A program made the translations under genes and the position numbers. A stretch of 16,527 nt of DNA from Oscillospiraceae bacterium (GTDB taxonomy: Bacteria; Bacillota_A; Clostridia; Oscillospirales; CAG-272), in contig SVUH01000031.1 of the NCBI GenBank assembly GCA_015063335.1, forward strand, positions 1 to 16,527, in the 5' to 3' direction. Shown here piece after piece: positions 6,990-13,410 of this stretch. Numbering within the stretch: position 1 is the first letter of the stretch; the number at the start of each line of letters is the position of its first letter. The notes beneath the pieces are model-generated. The model was given only the letters and a program-made list of their open reading frames with translations. It made no database searches and was not told where the DNA came from.

Positions 6990-7903
6990 AAATCGCCCCT
7001 TTCCTCGTAATACCATTTAACAGTTTCTCTTATTCCGTCCTCAAAGCTCACAAGCGGAAAAAAGCCCGTGTCACGCGTAAGCTCCGATATATCGGCGCAC
7101 AGATACATTACCTGCCCCTCGGGATAAGGAATATCGCCAAAGCCAAGGAGCGCATCGGGCGCTACCGCATCGCGTATGGCTTCTATATATTTATAAAGCG
7201 GCTGTGCCTTTTCGCTGCCAAGACAGTATACGCCGCCGTCTCTGCCTCGCTCCGCAATTGCAAAAAGCGCACGCGCCGCATCAGCGCTATAAAGATAATC
7301 CCACGTCTGCTCCGCTTTGGTAAATGATGCTCTCTCTCCCCTTGCGAGCTTATCTATTGCGTATGACACGAGAGAGCCCTCTCCGTCGTAAGGGCCGTAC
7401 ACGCTGAGTATTCTCGCCCAGACGTGCCTGATCCCAAGCTCGCGGCATCTTACTCGGCTCATCTGTCCTGCGGCAAGCTTTGCCATACCGTAGCCGATTT
7501 CGGGAAACGTGGGAGTCATAGGCTCAAGCTTAACTCCTACGCTGCCGTATTCTGCCTGCGAGCCCACGCCAACGAAGGTCTTACAACCACTTCGGGCGGC
7601 AAGCTCTACGGCATCAAGCGTATACCTTACGTTGTCGTTTTGAAGATACATGTCGTTTCGCGCCTTGCCCGTCGTGCCTGCCCACGCAAGATGGAAAAAC
7701 ACGTCGTATTTTCCATCAAGGTCTATTTTGGCAAATCGCTCAAGAGAACAATTTACCTTTTTTACAAGCTCGCTTTCACGTATTCTGTTCGTGCGCACAG
7801 ACCCCTCTCGGCACAGCACCGTAGTTTCTACATCCTTGGATACAAGCTGTGATATAAGCGCCATTCCAACAGCGCCCGTCGCTCCGCTGACAACTGCTCT
7901 CAT
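6986..7903 (-). CDS. NAD-dependent epimerase/dehydratase (extended SDR)
   Basis: 305 residues with an N-terminal Rossmann fold. GATGAVG (7-13) is the NAD(P) glycine motif, and the catalytic set is S115 (GSQAEYG), Y138 and K142 (YGMAK). VWARILSVYGPYDGEGS (156-172) is the usual substrate-domain segment of sugar-nucleotide SDRs. AAGGAG lies 6 nt before the ATG. Lying after rfbF and rfbG, it could reduce or epimerise CDP-4-keto-6-deoxyglucose, as do the abequose, paratose and 6-deoxy-hexose synthases, but its specificity cannot be assigned. It overlaps the glycosyltransferase gene by 4 nt, a sign of coupled translation. A 225-bp inserted element separates it from rfbG. Confidence 0.92.
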   Translation of the reverse strand: MRAVVSGATGAVGMALISQLVSKDVETTVLCREGSVRTNRIRESELVKKVNCSLERFAKIDLDGKYDVFFHLAWAGTTGKARNDMYLQNDNVRYTLDAVELAARSGCKTFVGVGSQAEYGSVGVKLEPMTPTFPEIGYGMAKLAAGQMSRVRCRELGIRHVWARILSVYGPYDGEGSLVSYAIDKLARGERASFTKAEQTWDYLYSADAARALFAIAERGRDGGVYCLGSEKAQPLYKYIEAIRDAVAPDALLGFGDIPYPEGQVMYLCADISELTRDTGFFPLVSFEDGIRETVKWYYEERGDL

Positions 7904-7923
7904 TACATTCTCCTTATATCAAG

Positions 7924-8148
7924 AGGGGCTGCTTCATTTAGCGCAGAACAAAAACACACGAAAATATACACAAAAAAAGATACCGTTTTATTATCAAGAA
8001 ATTGATGGTAAAGCGATATTTTAGGTAGAAATTCTTGCGAATTTCAATTTTTATGTGTGTTTTTTAGCCGCGTTTTGGCTCTCTGGCGTACCTTTGTACG
8101 CCGACGAGAACCAAACCACGACTTCTGCATCTAAATGACTCAGCCCCT
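7924..8148. mobile_element. MITE-like element with terminal inverted repeats
   Basis: About 25-bp imperfect terminal inverted repeats: 7924-7948 begins AGGGGCTG, then TCATTTAG and GCAGAA; 8123-8148 is its reverse complement with three or four differences. Nested inside are AAAACACAC (7951-7959) with GTGTGTTTT (8055-8063), AAATTGA (7999-8005) with TCAATTT (8044-8050), GAAATTC/GAATTTC (8028-8045), and GGCGTAC/GTACGCC (8085-8102). There is no ORF of any size. No clear target-site duplication is visible. It interrupts the sugar operon between rfbG and the SDR gene. Either a non-autonomous transposon or a structured RNA element would fit. Confidence 0.68.
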
Positions 8149-8159
8149 TTTTCTATATT

Positions 8160-9227
8160 CTATTCTATCCAAGTACTCTCCAAAATAAACCTCTCTATTT
8201 GCTTATCCATGCAAATACCGACGTCTTTGCCGTCTCTCATGCACTTTGACCACTCAACCGTTGCCTTGACCGCCTCGTCGATATTCCAAACGGGAGCCCA
8301 GCCAAACGTAGCTTTTAACTTTGAGCAATCAAGCTTCAGAAGGCTTGCCTCGTGAGGTCCGCCGTCGTATCGGCTCTCCCACCTTATTCCCTCTCCCCAC
8401 GTCTTACAAAACAAATCGACGAGCGCTCCCGTCATAAGGCAGTCACAGTCATCGGGTCCTACGTTATAGTATCCCGCGTATTTACCGTCCTCGTACTGCA
8501 TACCCGCTATCATCAGATACGTACAAACGGGCTCAAGCACATGCTGGTAAGGTCTTGTGGAATATGGATTTCTTACTGCGATATTTCTGCCTTCAATTGC
8601 AGCTCTTACGCTATCTGGAATTATACGGTCAAGGGAGAAATCGCCTCCGCCTATAACATTTCCCGCTCGTGCGGTGGAAATTGCCACTCTGCCGCCCGCG
8701 AAAAACGAATCCTTATAGCTATGAGTTACAAGCTCGGAGCAGGACTTGCTGTTGGAATAAGGATCAAAGCCGTCAAGCGGCTCGTTTTCTCTGTATCCCC
8801 ACTCCCATTCGTTGTTCTTATAAACCTTATCGGTAGTAATGTTAAGAAATGATCTGACAGAATCCGAAAGTCTTATACATTCGAGAACGTTGACCGTCCC
8901 CATAACGTTCGTACGGTAGGTGTATTCGGGATTTTTGTAGCTTTCGCGCACGATCGGCTGCGCCGCAAGGTGCAATACGATCTCGGGCTGTGTCTCTTCA
9001 AAGCAAGCCATAAGTGCGTTAAAGTCACCGATATCTCCAATGACGGATCTCATTGTGTCGGAAATATTTGCCATTTCAAAAAGCGACGGGGTTGTGGGCA
9101 TGCCGTTTGAAAATCCCGTCACTCTTGCTCCCGCCCCTTTAAGCACACGACAAAGCCACGAGCCCTTAAAGCCCGTGTGTCCCGTGACCAATATCCGCTT
9201 ATCCTTATAAAAGCTAAGATCAAGCAT
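8160..9227 (-). CDS. rfbG: CDP-glucose 4,6-dehydratase
   Basis: Converts CDP-D-glucose to CDP-4-keto-6-deoxy-D-glucose with bound NAD; first committed step of CDP-6-deoxy and 3,6-dideoxy sugars. 355 residues, the usual family length. VTGHTGFKGSWL (14-25) is the nucleotide-binding signature specific to RfbG-type enzymes. TTDKVY (131-136) and YSNSK (Y157, K161) form the dehydratase active site, and RAGNVIGGGDF (187-197) is family-typical. The start is taken at the ATG at 9227, which overlaps the rfbF stop as TGATG and gives the standard N-terminus; an ATG at 9239 and a GTG at 9248 are possible. It is coupled to rfbF upstream. No rfbH (3-dehydratase) is in the window. Confidence 0.95.
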   Translation of the reverse strand: MLDLSFYKDKRILVTGHTGFKGSWLCRVLKGAGARVTGFSNGMPTTPSLFEMANISDTMRSVIGDIGDFNALMACFEETQPEIVLHLAAQPIVRESYKNPEYTYRTNVMGTVNVLECIRLSDSVRSFLNITTDKVYKNNEWEWGYRENEPLDGFDPYSNSKSCSELVTHSYKDSFFAGGRVAISTARAGNVIGGGDFSLDRIIPDSVRAAIEGRNIAVRNPYSTRPYQHVLEPVCTYLMIAGMQYEDGKYAGYYNVGPDDCDCLMTGALVDLFCKTWGEGIRWESRYDGGPHEASLLKLDCSKLKATFGWAPVWNIDEAVKATVEWSKCMRDGKDVGICMDKQIERFILESTWIE

Positions 9228-10009
9228 CAGTCTTCCCATCTTTTCCACGGCGCTTCTCCGCTGTTCCAGATCTCCTCAAGCTGCTCTCTATCTCTCTGCA
9301 TATCCATGCATTGCCAAAATCCACTGTGCTTAAATCCCATAAGCTCTCCAGCCTTGGAAAGCATTTCAAGCGGTTTCTTTTCAAAAACGGTCGAATCGTC
9401 CTCGATATAATCGAGCACCTTGGGATCAAGAACCATAAATCCACCGTTTATAGGGCTTCCGTCAACGTCCTTTTTCTCTCTGAACGAGGTTATCCTGTCC
9501 CCCTCGCTCATTTTTATAACGCCGAAGCGCTGACCTGCGCTGACAACGGTAATAGTCGCAAGCTTGCCGTGCTCATTATGGAACTTAACGAGCTCGTCAA
9601 GGTCTACGTCGGAAAGTCCGTCACCGTAGGTCAATAAAAACGGCTCGTCGTCAAGATATTTCTTTATTCTCTTGATACGTCCGCCCGTCATGGTATTTAG
9701 CCCCGTATCCGCAATAGTGACCTTCCACTCCTCCGTGTTGGTCTTGTGAGCCTTCATTGTCTCAATTCCGTTGGTAAAATCAAAGGTCACGTCTGTCATG
9801 CGCAAAAAGTAATTATTAAAAAAGTCCTTTATAACGTGCTGCTTGTAGCCACTACAAATAATAAACTCATTAAACCCATACGAGGAATAGTACTTCATGA
9901 TATGCCAAAGGATCGGCATTCCGCCGATCTCTATCATGGGCTTGGGCTTAAGATGCGACTCCTCTGATATCCTTGTTCCAAAACCGCCTGCCAGAATTAC
10001 AGCCTTCAT
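9227..10009 (-). CDS. rfbF: Glucose-1-phosphate cytidylyltransferase
   Basis: Makes CDP-glucose from CTP and glucose-1-phosphate (EC 2.7.7.33). 260 residues, family-typical length. LAGGFGTR (6-13) is the nucleotide-binding loop, PKPMIEIGGMPILWHIM (22-38) the conserved substrate segment, and YGDG with D130 the metal-binding aspartate; GGFMVLDP (189-196) and SGFWQCMDMQRD (229-240) are typical of RfbF. The ATG at 10009 has AAAGGA 9 nt upstream; an in-frame TTG at 10027 would overlap that site. Its TGA overlaps the rfbG ATG, so the two enzymes of the first two steps are translationally coupled. No separate promoter is obvious; the structured gap upstream may modulate expression. Confidence 0.96.
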   Translation of the reverse strand: MKAVILAGGFGTRISEESHLKPKPMIEIGGMPILWHIMKYYSSYGFNEFIICSGYKQHVIKDFFNNYFLRMTDVTFDFTNGIETMKAHKTNTEEWKVTIADTGLNTMTGGRIKRIKKYLDDEPFLLTYGDGLSDVDLDELVKFHNEHGKLATITVVSAGQRFGVIKMSEGDRITSFREKKDVDGSPINGGFMVLDPKVLDYIEDDSTVFEKKPLEMLSKAGELMGFKHSGFWQCMDMQRDREQLEEIWNSGEAPWKRWED

Positions 10010-10030
10010 AAAGATAGATCCTTTCAAAAC

Positions 10031-10086
10031 CGTTTATAGATAAGCTTGAGCTTTAAAAGCTCGGTTTAAAAAAACCGACATAAACG
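10031..10086. other. Predicted three-way-junction fold before rfbF
   Basis: CGTTTAT (10031-10037) pairs with ATAAACG (10080-10086). Inside this closing stem are two further hairpins, GAGCT/AGCTC (10048-10062) and CGGTTT/AAACCG (10062-10077). The structure fills most of the gap between the upstream gene and rfbF and ends just before the rfbF ribosome binding site. A-T richness lowers the weight of each stem; the nested arrangement is what stands out. Confidence 0.5.
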
Positions 10087-10095
10087 ATTTTTGCA

Positions 10096-10722
10096 TTAAG
10101 AAAGCGAATCCTGTGTGTCCTTATTATTTACAGATAAAGCATCTTTACTGTCGTGCGCGCTTTCAAAATTTTTGGCGTCCTTGATCAGTATTTCCTCAAA
10201 GCTTCGCGGGTTACATAGGATCTTTTCAAAAAGCTGTTCTCCCCACTCGACCTTTCGTTTCCCAGTGACGCTGACTCTTACGATATCGTTATACGCAGGA
10301 TAGCAAAGTAATATTCCAACGGGTAGCTTTCCGCGACGCAGCTTGAAATTACTTTTGGTTATAGGTACGCGATGCCAAAATCCGTCAAGCACGTAAGGCT
10401 TGCGCGTAGTAGGCTCAAAAGGATTTGATACCGTCACGCTTTCCATGACCGAGCCGCCCTTTACCGTAAGCACCGTGTTTCTTTTTACCGCTGACCAAAG
10501 CTTTACCGCATATGCGTGATTCTCTGCTTCAAACAACAAGTCGTATTTAGATGCGCGATTTAAGCAAAGATAAGGTACGCGATGAAGCCTTCTTACACGA
10601 AAGCCCTCACGGCGCGCAACTTTCACAAGTCGTCTTAGCATTCTTGCTCTTTTATAAAGCACCGTAATATACGGCACGGAAACAAGAAGCGCCAATAGCA
10701 AAAAAACAAAAAATAAAATCAT
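10096..10722 (-). CDS. Uncharacterised membrane-anchored protein
   Basis: 208 residues. A single N-terminal hydrophobic helix (1-20) is followed by a basic segment (YKRARMLRRLVKVARREGFRVRR) and a soluble, probably cytoplasmic domain. I do not recognise a family. The stretch KYDLLFEAENHAYAVKLW (59-76) has the pattern of a beta-hairpin ending in a lysine, as in PD-(D/E)XK-like folds, but the acidic residue before the lysine is missing, so this is only a shape resemblance. The C-terminus is polar and low in complexity. AAAGGT lies 10 nt before the ATG. It is the first gene of the sugar operon and has a promoter with an extended -10 just upstream; a role in envelope polysaccharide assembly is inferred only from position. 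Confidence 0.8.
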   Translation of the reverse strand: MILFFVFLLLALLVSVPYITVLYKRARMLRRLVKVARREGFRVRRLHRVPYLCLNRASKYDLLFEAENHAYAVKLWSAVKRNTVLTVKGGSVMESVTVSNPFEPTTRKPYVLDGFWHRVPITKSNFKLRRGKLPVGILLCYPAYNDIVRVSVTGKRKVEWGEQLFEKILCNPRSFEEILIKDAKNFESAHDSKDALSVNNKDTQDSLS

Positions 10723-10762
10723 TTATGTATTTACCTTTCAGTAACAAATTATCTCGAATTAT

Positions 10763-10771
10763 ATTATATCA
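10763..10771 (-). promoter_or_regulatory. Extended -10 promoter of the sugar operon
   Basis: TGATATAAT on the minus strand (10771-10763) lies about 41 bp before the ATG at 10722. No good -35 is present at 16-18 nt, which extended -10 promoters can tolerate. A 16-bp stretch around it (TTATATTATATCACAA on the plus strand) is identical at the promoter near 15897. Confidence 0.6.
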
Positions 10772-10800
10772 CAAAAAAATCAAAATATAATAGAAAAAAA

Positions 10801-10847
10801 TAAAAAAACCGAATTTTTACGTAAATTTTCCGTAAAAATTCGGTTTT
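10801..10847 (-). terminator. Intrinsic terminator after the small membrane gene
   Basis: A 17-bp stem, 10805-10821 with 10831-10847, has a 9-base loop. On the minus strand it ends in a run of seven T. It begins 3 bp after the stop codon of the gene at 10850-11074 and would end the nitroreductase-to-cyclase transcript. Confidence 0.9.
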
Positions 10848-10849
10848 GC

Positions 10850-11074
10850 TTATTTCTTTTTTGATCTGCGGTAAAACACAACGGCAAGAAAGGCACAGCC
10901 GGCAATTAAAGCCAAAAATGGGATCGCCAGCAAAAATACTATATCGGCAGGCGCGCTGAAGCCCTTGTGTTCAATGCCACAAAGCAATCCGCGATAATTA
11001 TAAGCAACGACGGCGCACATTACGTCGGACAAAAGCACGGCAAGCGCCGAAAACACGATAAACAGCCTTTTCAT
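10850..11074 (-). CDS. Small two-helix membrane protein, unknown
   Basis: 74 residues with two hydrophobic helices (about 4-25 and 43-68), a short polar connection, and a basic end (YRRSKKK) that should be cytoplasmic. AAAGGAG lies shortly before the ATG. It follows the cyclase-family gene by 14 nt and is followed by a strong terminator, so it is the last gene of an operon. No family recognised; the good ribosome site and operon placement support it as real. Confidence 0.78.
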   Translation of the reverse strand: MKRLFIVFSALAVLLSDVMCAVVAYNYRGLLCGIEHKGFSAPADIVFLLAIPFLALIAGCAFLAVVFYRRSKKK

Positions 11075-11088
11075 ATCTGCTCCTTTTC

Positions 11089-11682
11089 TTATCCTTCTAT
11101 CAATATCGCTCTACACGGCGAGCCGTCAGCGCCCGCTAAATTCAAGGGGGCGGCATTTAAGAAATACACGCCCTCCGGAACTGCTGCGAGTCGAATACCC
11201 TCAAGCAATACAACGTCAGCACCCAAAAGCACTTTATGCACTGCCATCGGCGCGTCCTTTGGTCCGACAGTTTGAGATTCGTTCCCGAGAAGCAATATCT
11301 TCGACACGGCAAACACCTTTGCCGCGTCAAGAGAAACCTCTGCTTCCCCCTTAATAAGAATTCTCTTTGCGGCTTCGTTGCTTTGTTCTTTTGCTTTTTC
11401 AATTATTTTTTCTGCATCTTTACCCGAAAGTATTCCGCTGTGCTCTGCCACGTAAGCCATTCCGATAAATGCCTCTAAGGAGATATCCTCTACGGTTTTT
11501 CCGTCTTTTATAAAGTGAAACGGAGCGTCTATATGAGTACCGTTGTGGGCGCACATACTGAATTCCGTCAGATTATATAGCTCGCCTTTTTCCATTGAAC
11601 TGAGCACAGTTTTCTTCGGTGTCGGGTCGCCAGGATACACCTTGCAACTGAAAACTTCTTGGGAAATATCGTAGATTTTCAT
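11089..11682 (-). CDS. Cyclase-family metal-dependent hydrolase
   Basis: 197 residues of the cyclase family (PF04199), which includes kynurenine formamidase. The metal-binding motif HNGTHIDAPFHF is at 46-57, with H46, H50, D52 and H56. YPGDP (16-20) and the C-terminal GVYFLNAAPLNLAGADGSPCRAI (175-197 region) are also typical. GGAG lies 8 nt before the ATG. No tryptophan-degradation genes are nearby, so the substrate cannot be given; other members hydrolyse cyclic imides or amides. Likely cytosolic. It sits between two very small membrane-protein genes in one minus-strand run. Confidence 0.93.
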   Translation of the reverse strand: MKIYDISQEVFSCKVYPGDPTPKKTVLSSMEKGELYNLTEFSMCAHNGTHIDAPFHFIKDGKTVEDISLEAFIGMAYVAEHSGILSGKDAEKIIEKAKEQSNEAAKRILIKGEAEVSLDAAKVFAVSKILLLGNESQTVGPKDAPMAVHKVLLGADVVLLEGIRLAAVPEGVYFLNAAPLNLAGADGSPCRAILIEG

Positions 11683-11698
11683 CAGCTTTTCTCCACTG

Positions 11699-11713
11699 CA
11701 AATTCTTATTTAT
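11699..11713. repeat. Boundary motif, left copy of a 15-bp direct repeat
   Basis: CAAATTCTTATTTAT, identical to 11881-11895. The two copies bracket the 51-residue gene; this one covers its stop codon. Confidence 0.65.
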
Positions 11714-11865
11714 TTACTTAAATTTATAATTGAGTAGACCATTAAACCAACACCAATACCGAATAATATACAACCATATATCTCTGTTAATTGGTTCGCA
11801 AAGAAACCTACCGTGCCACTACCCAAAGCACATAATATAGCATAGAATAATTTTTTCTTTTTCAT
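11710..11865 (-). CDS. 51-residue membrane peptide, unknown
   Basis: A short ORF of 51 codons read on the minus strand from ATG (11865) to TAA (11710). It begins MKKKKLFYAILCALGSGTVG and ends GVGLMVYSIINLSK. Two hydrophobic stretches (about 6-24 and 29-47) flank a short polar turn containing NQLTE. GGAGAGG precedes the ATG with suitable spacing. It lies between the nitroreductase and cyclase genes, all in the same direction. A 15-bp direct repeat brackets it, which hints that it arrived as a unit. Its size makes it easy to miss in automatic annotation. Function unknown. Confidence 0.72.
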   Translation of the reverse strand: MKKKKLFYAILCALGSGTVGFFANQLTEIYGCILFGIGVGLMVYSIINLSK

Positions 11866-11880
11866 ATATTGCCTCTCCGC

Positions 11881-11899
11881 CAAATTCTTATTTATCGAT
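11881..11899. repeat. Boundary motif at the nitroreductase stop
   Basis: CAAATTCTTATTTATCGAT. The first 15 bp repeat 11699-11713; with TTTATCGAT it also resembles the motif at 12678 and 16335. Its last base is the first base of the nitroreductase stop codon complement. Confidence 0.62.
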
Positions 11900-12414
11900 C
11901 ACAAAACAGTTATCGTATCGTCCCAATCACGATACGTATTGTGAAGCCCAGCAGGCTCTGCATCATCTGCGGCGTAACCAAGCGGAAGCATTGCGGTAAC
12001 ACGGACGTTTTCGGGCAGAGACAGCGCATCTTCCACTGCATCTGCTGCAAACGCGCCTACCCAGCACGAGCCGATTCCTTGCTCCCACGCTTCAAGCATC
12101 ATGTGGGTGCAGACGATGGCGGCATCAGTTTCACCCGAGCTGTATCCGGGCATACGACGGTTCTTCCAATCGCGCTCCTTATCGTAACCAATAACGAGCA
12201 CCACGGGCGCATCAAAGGTATAGCGGCAAACCTCGGCAAGCTTTTTGCGGTTTTCTTCGCTTTTTACAACGTATATCTTCTGCGGTTGATTGTTGCAGGC
12301 GGTAGGTGCAACACGCCCTGCCTCGAGAATCGCCTCAAGCTTTGCGTCCTCGATCATATCGCTTTTGAATTTTCGCACGGAGTAACGTGCCTTTGCAAGT
12401 TCAAGAAATGTCAT
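11899..12414 (-). CDS. Nitroreductase-family protein
   Basis: FMN-dependent NAD(P)H oxidoreductase fold; 171 residues, the compact length of the family's short members. Motifs: ARYSVRKF (9-16), the phosphate-binding start of the FMN site; APTACNNQPQKIYVV (36-50); GETDAAIVCTHMMLEAWEQGIGSCWVGAF (93-121 region) and the C-terminal LPLGYAADD. Cytosolic, usually a homodimer. AGAAGG lies just before the ATG. Which electron acceptor it uses cannot be read from sequence. It appears to head the run nitroreductase, small peptide, cyclase, small membrane protein. A weak promoter (TTATCG, 18 nt, TGATATGTT) may overlap the repeat at 12456-12476. Confidence 0.94.
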   Translation of the reverse strand: MTFLELAKARYSVRKFKSDMIEDAKLEAILEAGRVAPTACNNQPQKIYVVKSEENRKKLAEVCRYTFDAPVVLVIGYDKERDWKNRRMPGYSSGETDAAIVCTHMMLEAWEQGIGSCWVGAFAADAVEDALSLPENVRVTAMLPLGYAADDAEPAGLHNTYRDWDDTITVL

Positions 12415-12455
12415 AGCCTTCTATAATCCTTTCGTTAACATATCAGTTAAACTAT

Positions 12456-12476
12456 CTAATCGATAAATTGGAATTT
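12456..12476. repeat. Boundary motif at the DUF4177-like gene stop
   Basis: CTAATCGATAAATTGGAATTT on the plus strand, overlapping the stop codon at 12475-12477. It is an imperfect inverted copy of the motif in the promoter block at 12678, so the gene between them is bracketed by inverted repeats. Confidence 0.65.
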
Positions 12477-12660
12477 ACTGGTCAATTTCAAAAATCAAGT
12501 CCATTTCAACGATTTTTCCGTGAGAAGTAATCTTCGTCGGTATGTAGCCAACATACTGGTAGCCTTTTGCGGCATAATCATCAATAATTTGACGATGTTC
12601 CTCCGAGCCTGCGACCAAAACTCCGTTAATATTGATGCTTACATATTCATATTTTTTCAT
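12475..12660 (-). CDS. DUF4177-like small protein
   Basis: 61 residues. MKKYEYVSINI, EHRQIIDDYAAKGYQYVGYIP and the closing MDLIFEID follow the pattern of DUF4177 proteins: strand, an amphipathic helix ending in a G-aromatic-x-aromatic/Val turn, then two strands. The assignment is from recall of the pattern. GGAGG lies 7 nt before the ATG. It has a clear promoter within a 61-bp block that is duplicated before the gene at 15969-16319. Probably cytosolic, function unknown. It is bracketed by inverted copies of a boundary motif and has no evident functional link to its neighbours. Confidence 0.85.
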   Translation of the reverse strand: MKKYEYVSININGVLVAGSEEHRQIIDDYAAKGYQYVGYIPTKITSHGKIVEMDLIFEIDQ

Positions 12661-12677
12661 AATGAAACCTCCGTTAT

Positions 12678-12738
12678 CAAATTCAAGTTTATCGATTAGT
12701 TAGATTATACCATAAAATCGGCAAAAAGTAAATAGGAC
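12678..12738. repeat. 61-bp promoter block, copy 1
   Basis: 58 of 61 positions agree with 16335-16395 in the same orientation; the first 33 bp are identical. The block holds the boundary motif (CAAATTCAAGTTTATCGATT) and a full promoter reading minus. Confidence 0.9.
12704..12732 (-). promoter_or_regulatory. Promoter of the DUF4177-like gene
   Basis: TTTACT (12732-12727), a 17-nt spacer and TATAAT (12709-12704) on the minus strand, 44 bp before the ATG. The same arrangement recurs at 16361-16389. Confidence 0.72.
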
Positions 12739-12766
12739 GGTCCATTCTTTAGAAATTAAACCGCCC
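12735..12766. terminator. Weak hairpin, possible terminator
   Basis: GGACGGT (12735-12741) pairs with ACCGCCC (12760-12766) with one G-T pair and an 18-base loop. TTTT follows on the plus strand. On the minus strand it lies downstream of the membrane gene at 12823 and runs into the next promoter. Confidence 0.35.
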
Positions 12767-12786
12767 TTTTAGATATCACAAATAAC

Positions 12787-12816
12787 TTGCACCAAAATCA
12801 CTGGGGCATTCAACGC
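12787..12816. repeat. 30-bp dispersed repeat, copy 1
   Basis: Begins TTGCACCAAAATCAC and ends GGGCATTCAACGC; 28 of 30 bases agree with 14700-14729 in the same orientation. It lies 6 bp from the stop codon of the membrane gene at 12823. Confidence 0.85.
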
Positions 12817-12822
12817 CATATT

Positions 12823-13410
12823 TCAATCATTCAAAGCGTTAAACAATATCTTCTTGCTTCGCACAAGGTTCAGTCCGAGCAGAAAAACTATTATGCATAC
12901 GGCAGAGCCGAGAGCGACGTTCATAATCAATATCTCGGTTTCGGTCATTCCCTCAAAGGATACAAGCATTGAGCGTTGCAATGCGAAGATGGAAACAAAG
13001 GCATCCGCAAAAGATATATTTCGTAACGTTATGAGTGCCCCCGATGTACTGCGACGAGATTTTACAAGATTGATTGTCGCGAGTGTAATTTTAGTAAAGG
13101 CATAAGTCGCCATGGCAATCATTACGATCATATGATATTCGTGCCCTCTGTCACGAACTAACGACAGAATAACAGTTCCGGAAAGAGGAATGGATAATAC
13201 CATCAGCATCCATCCTGTAAACTTGATAATAAATCGTTCCTTTGACTTGGTGCGTAGCACAGCAAAGCGAACGATACTTAAAATCAAATAATACGAACCG
13301 AGCGTTAATAGCCACCATGAGCTTGACACAATACCAAACACAAGATGGTATGCACCGAACGCCACGTTAAAAATCAAGCTGATAAGTGCGAATTTAAGAG
13401 CTTTATCCAT
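12823..13410 (-). CDS. Polytopic membrane protein, TetR-linked
   Basis: 195 residues with five or six hydrophobic segments (about 8-27, 33-52, 63-85, 93-114, perhaps 132-148, and 160-183), and short loops rich in Arg/Lys on one side. I do not recognise the family; it has no visible transporter signature. The ATG at 13410 has GAGAGG 7 nt upstream; an in-frame GTG at 13434 would lie before that site. It overlaps the TetR gene by 8 nt (stop TAA at 13403-13405), so its translation is coupled to the repressor. Its placement suggests a target or partner of the TetR regulator, such as a small efflux or stress membrane protein; that is inference. Confidence 0.85.
   Translation of the reverse strand: MDKALKFALISLIFNVAFGAYHLVFGIVSSSWWLLTLGSYYLILSIVRFAVLRTKSKERFIIKFTGWMLMVLSIPLSGTVILSLVRDRGHEYHMIVMIAMATYAFTKITLATINLVKSRRSTSGALITLRNISFADAFVSIFALQRSMLVSFEGMTETEILIMNVALGSAVCIIVFLLGLNLVRSKKILFNALND

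Noticed and set aside
10096..10722. PD-(D/E)XK nuclease
   Set aside because: Only one strand-hairpin-Lys pattern fits and the acidic residue before the lysine is missing; kept as uncharacterised.
12456..12738. Standard integron attC site
   Set aside because: No GTTRRRY core pairs or R''/L''/L'/R' layout could be found; only a simple inverted motif is present, so integron membership is not claimed.
12787..12972. Plus-strand frame beginning MHQNHWGIQRH
   Set aside because: It starts inside the 30-bp repeat, lies antisense to the membrane-protein gene and has no ribosome site.
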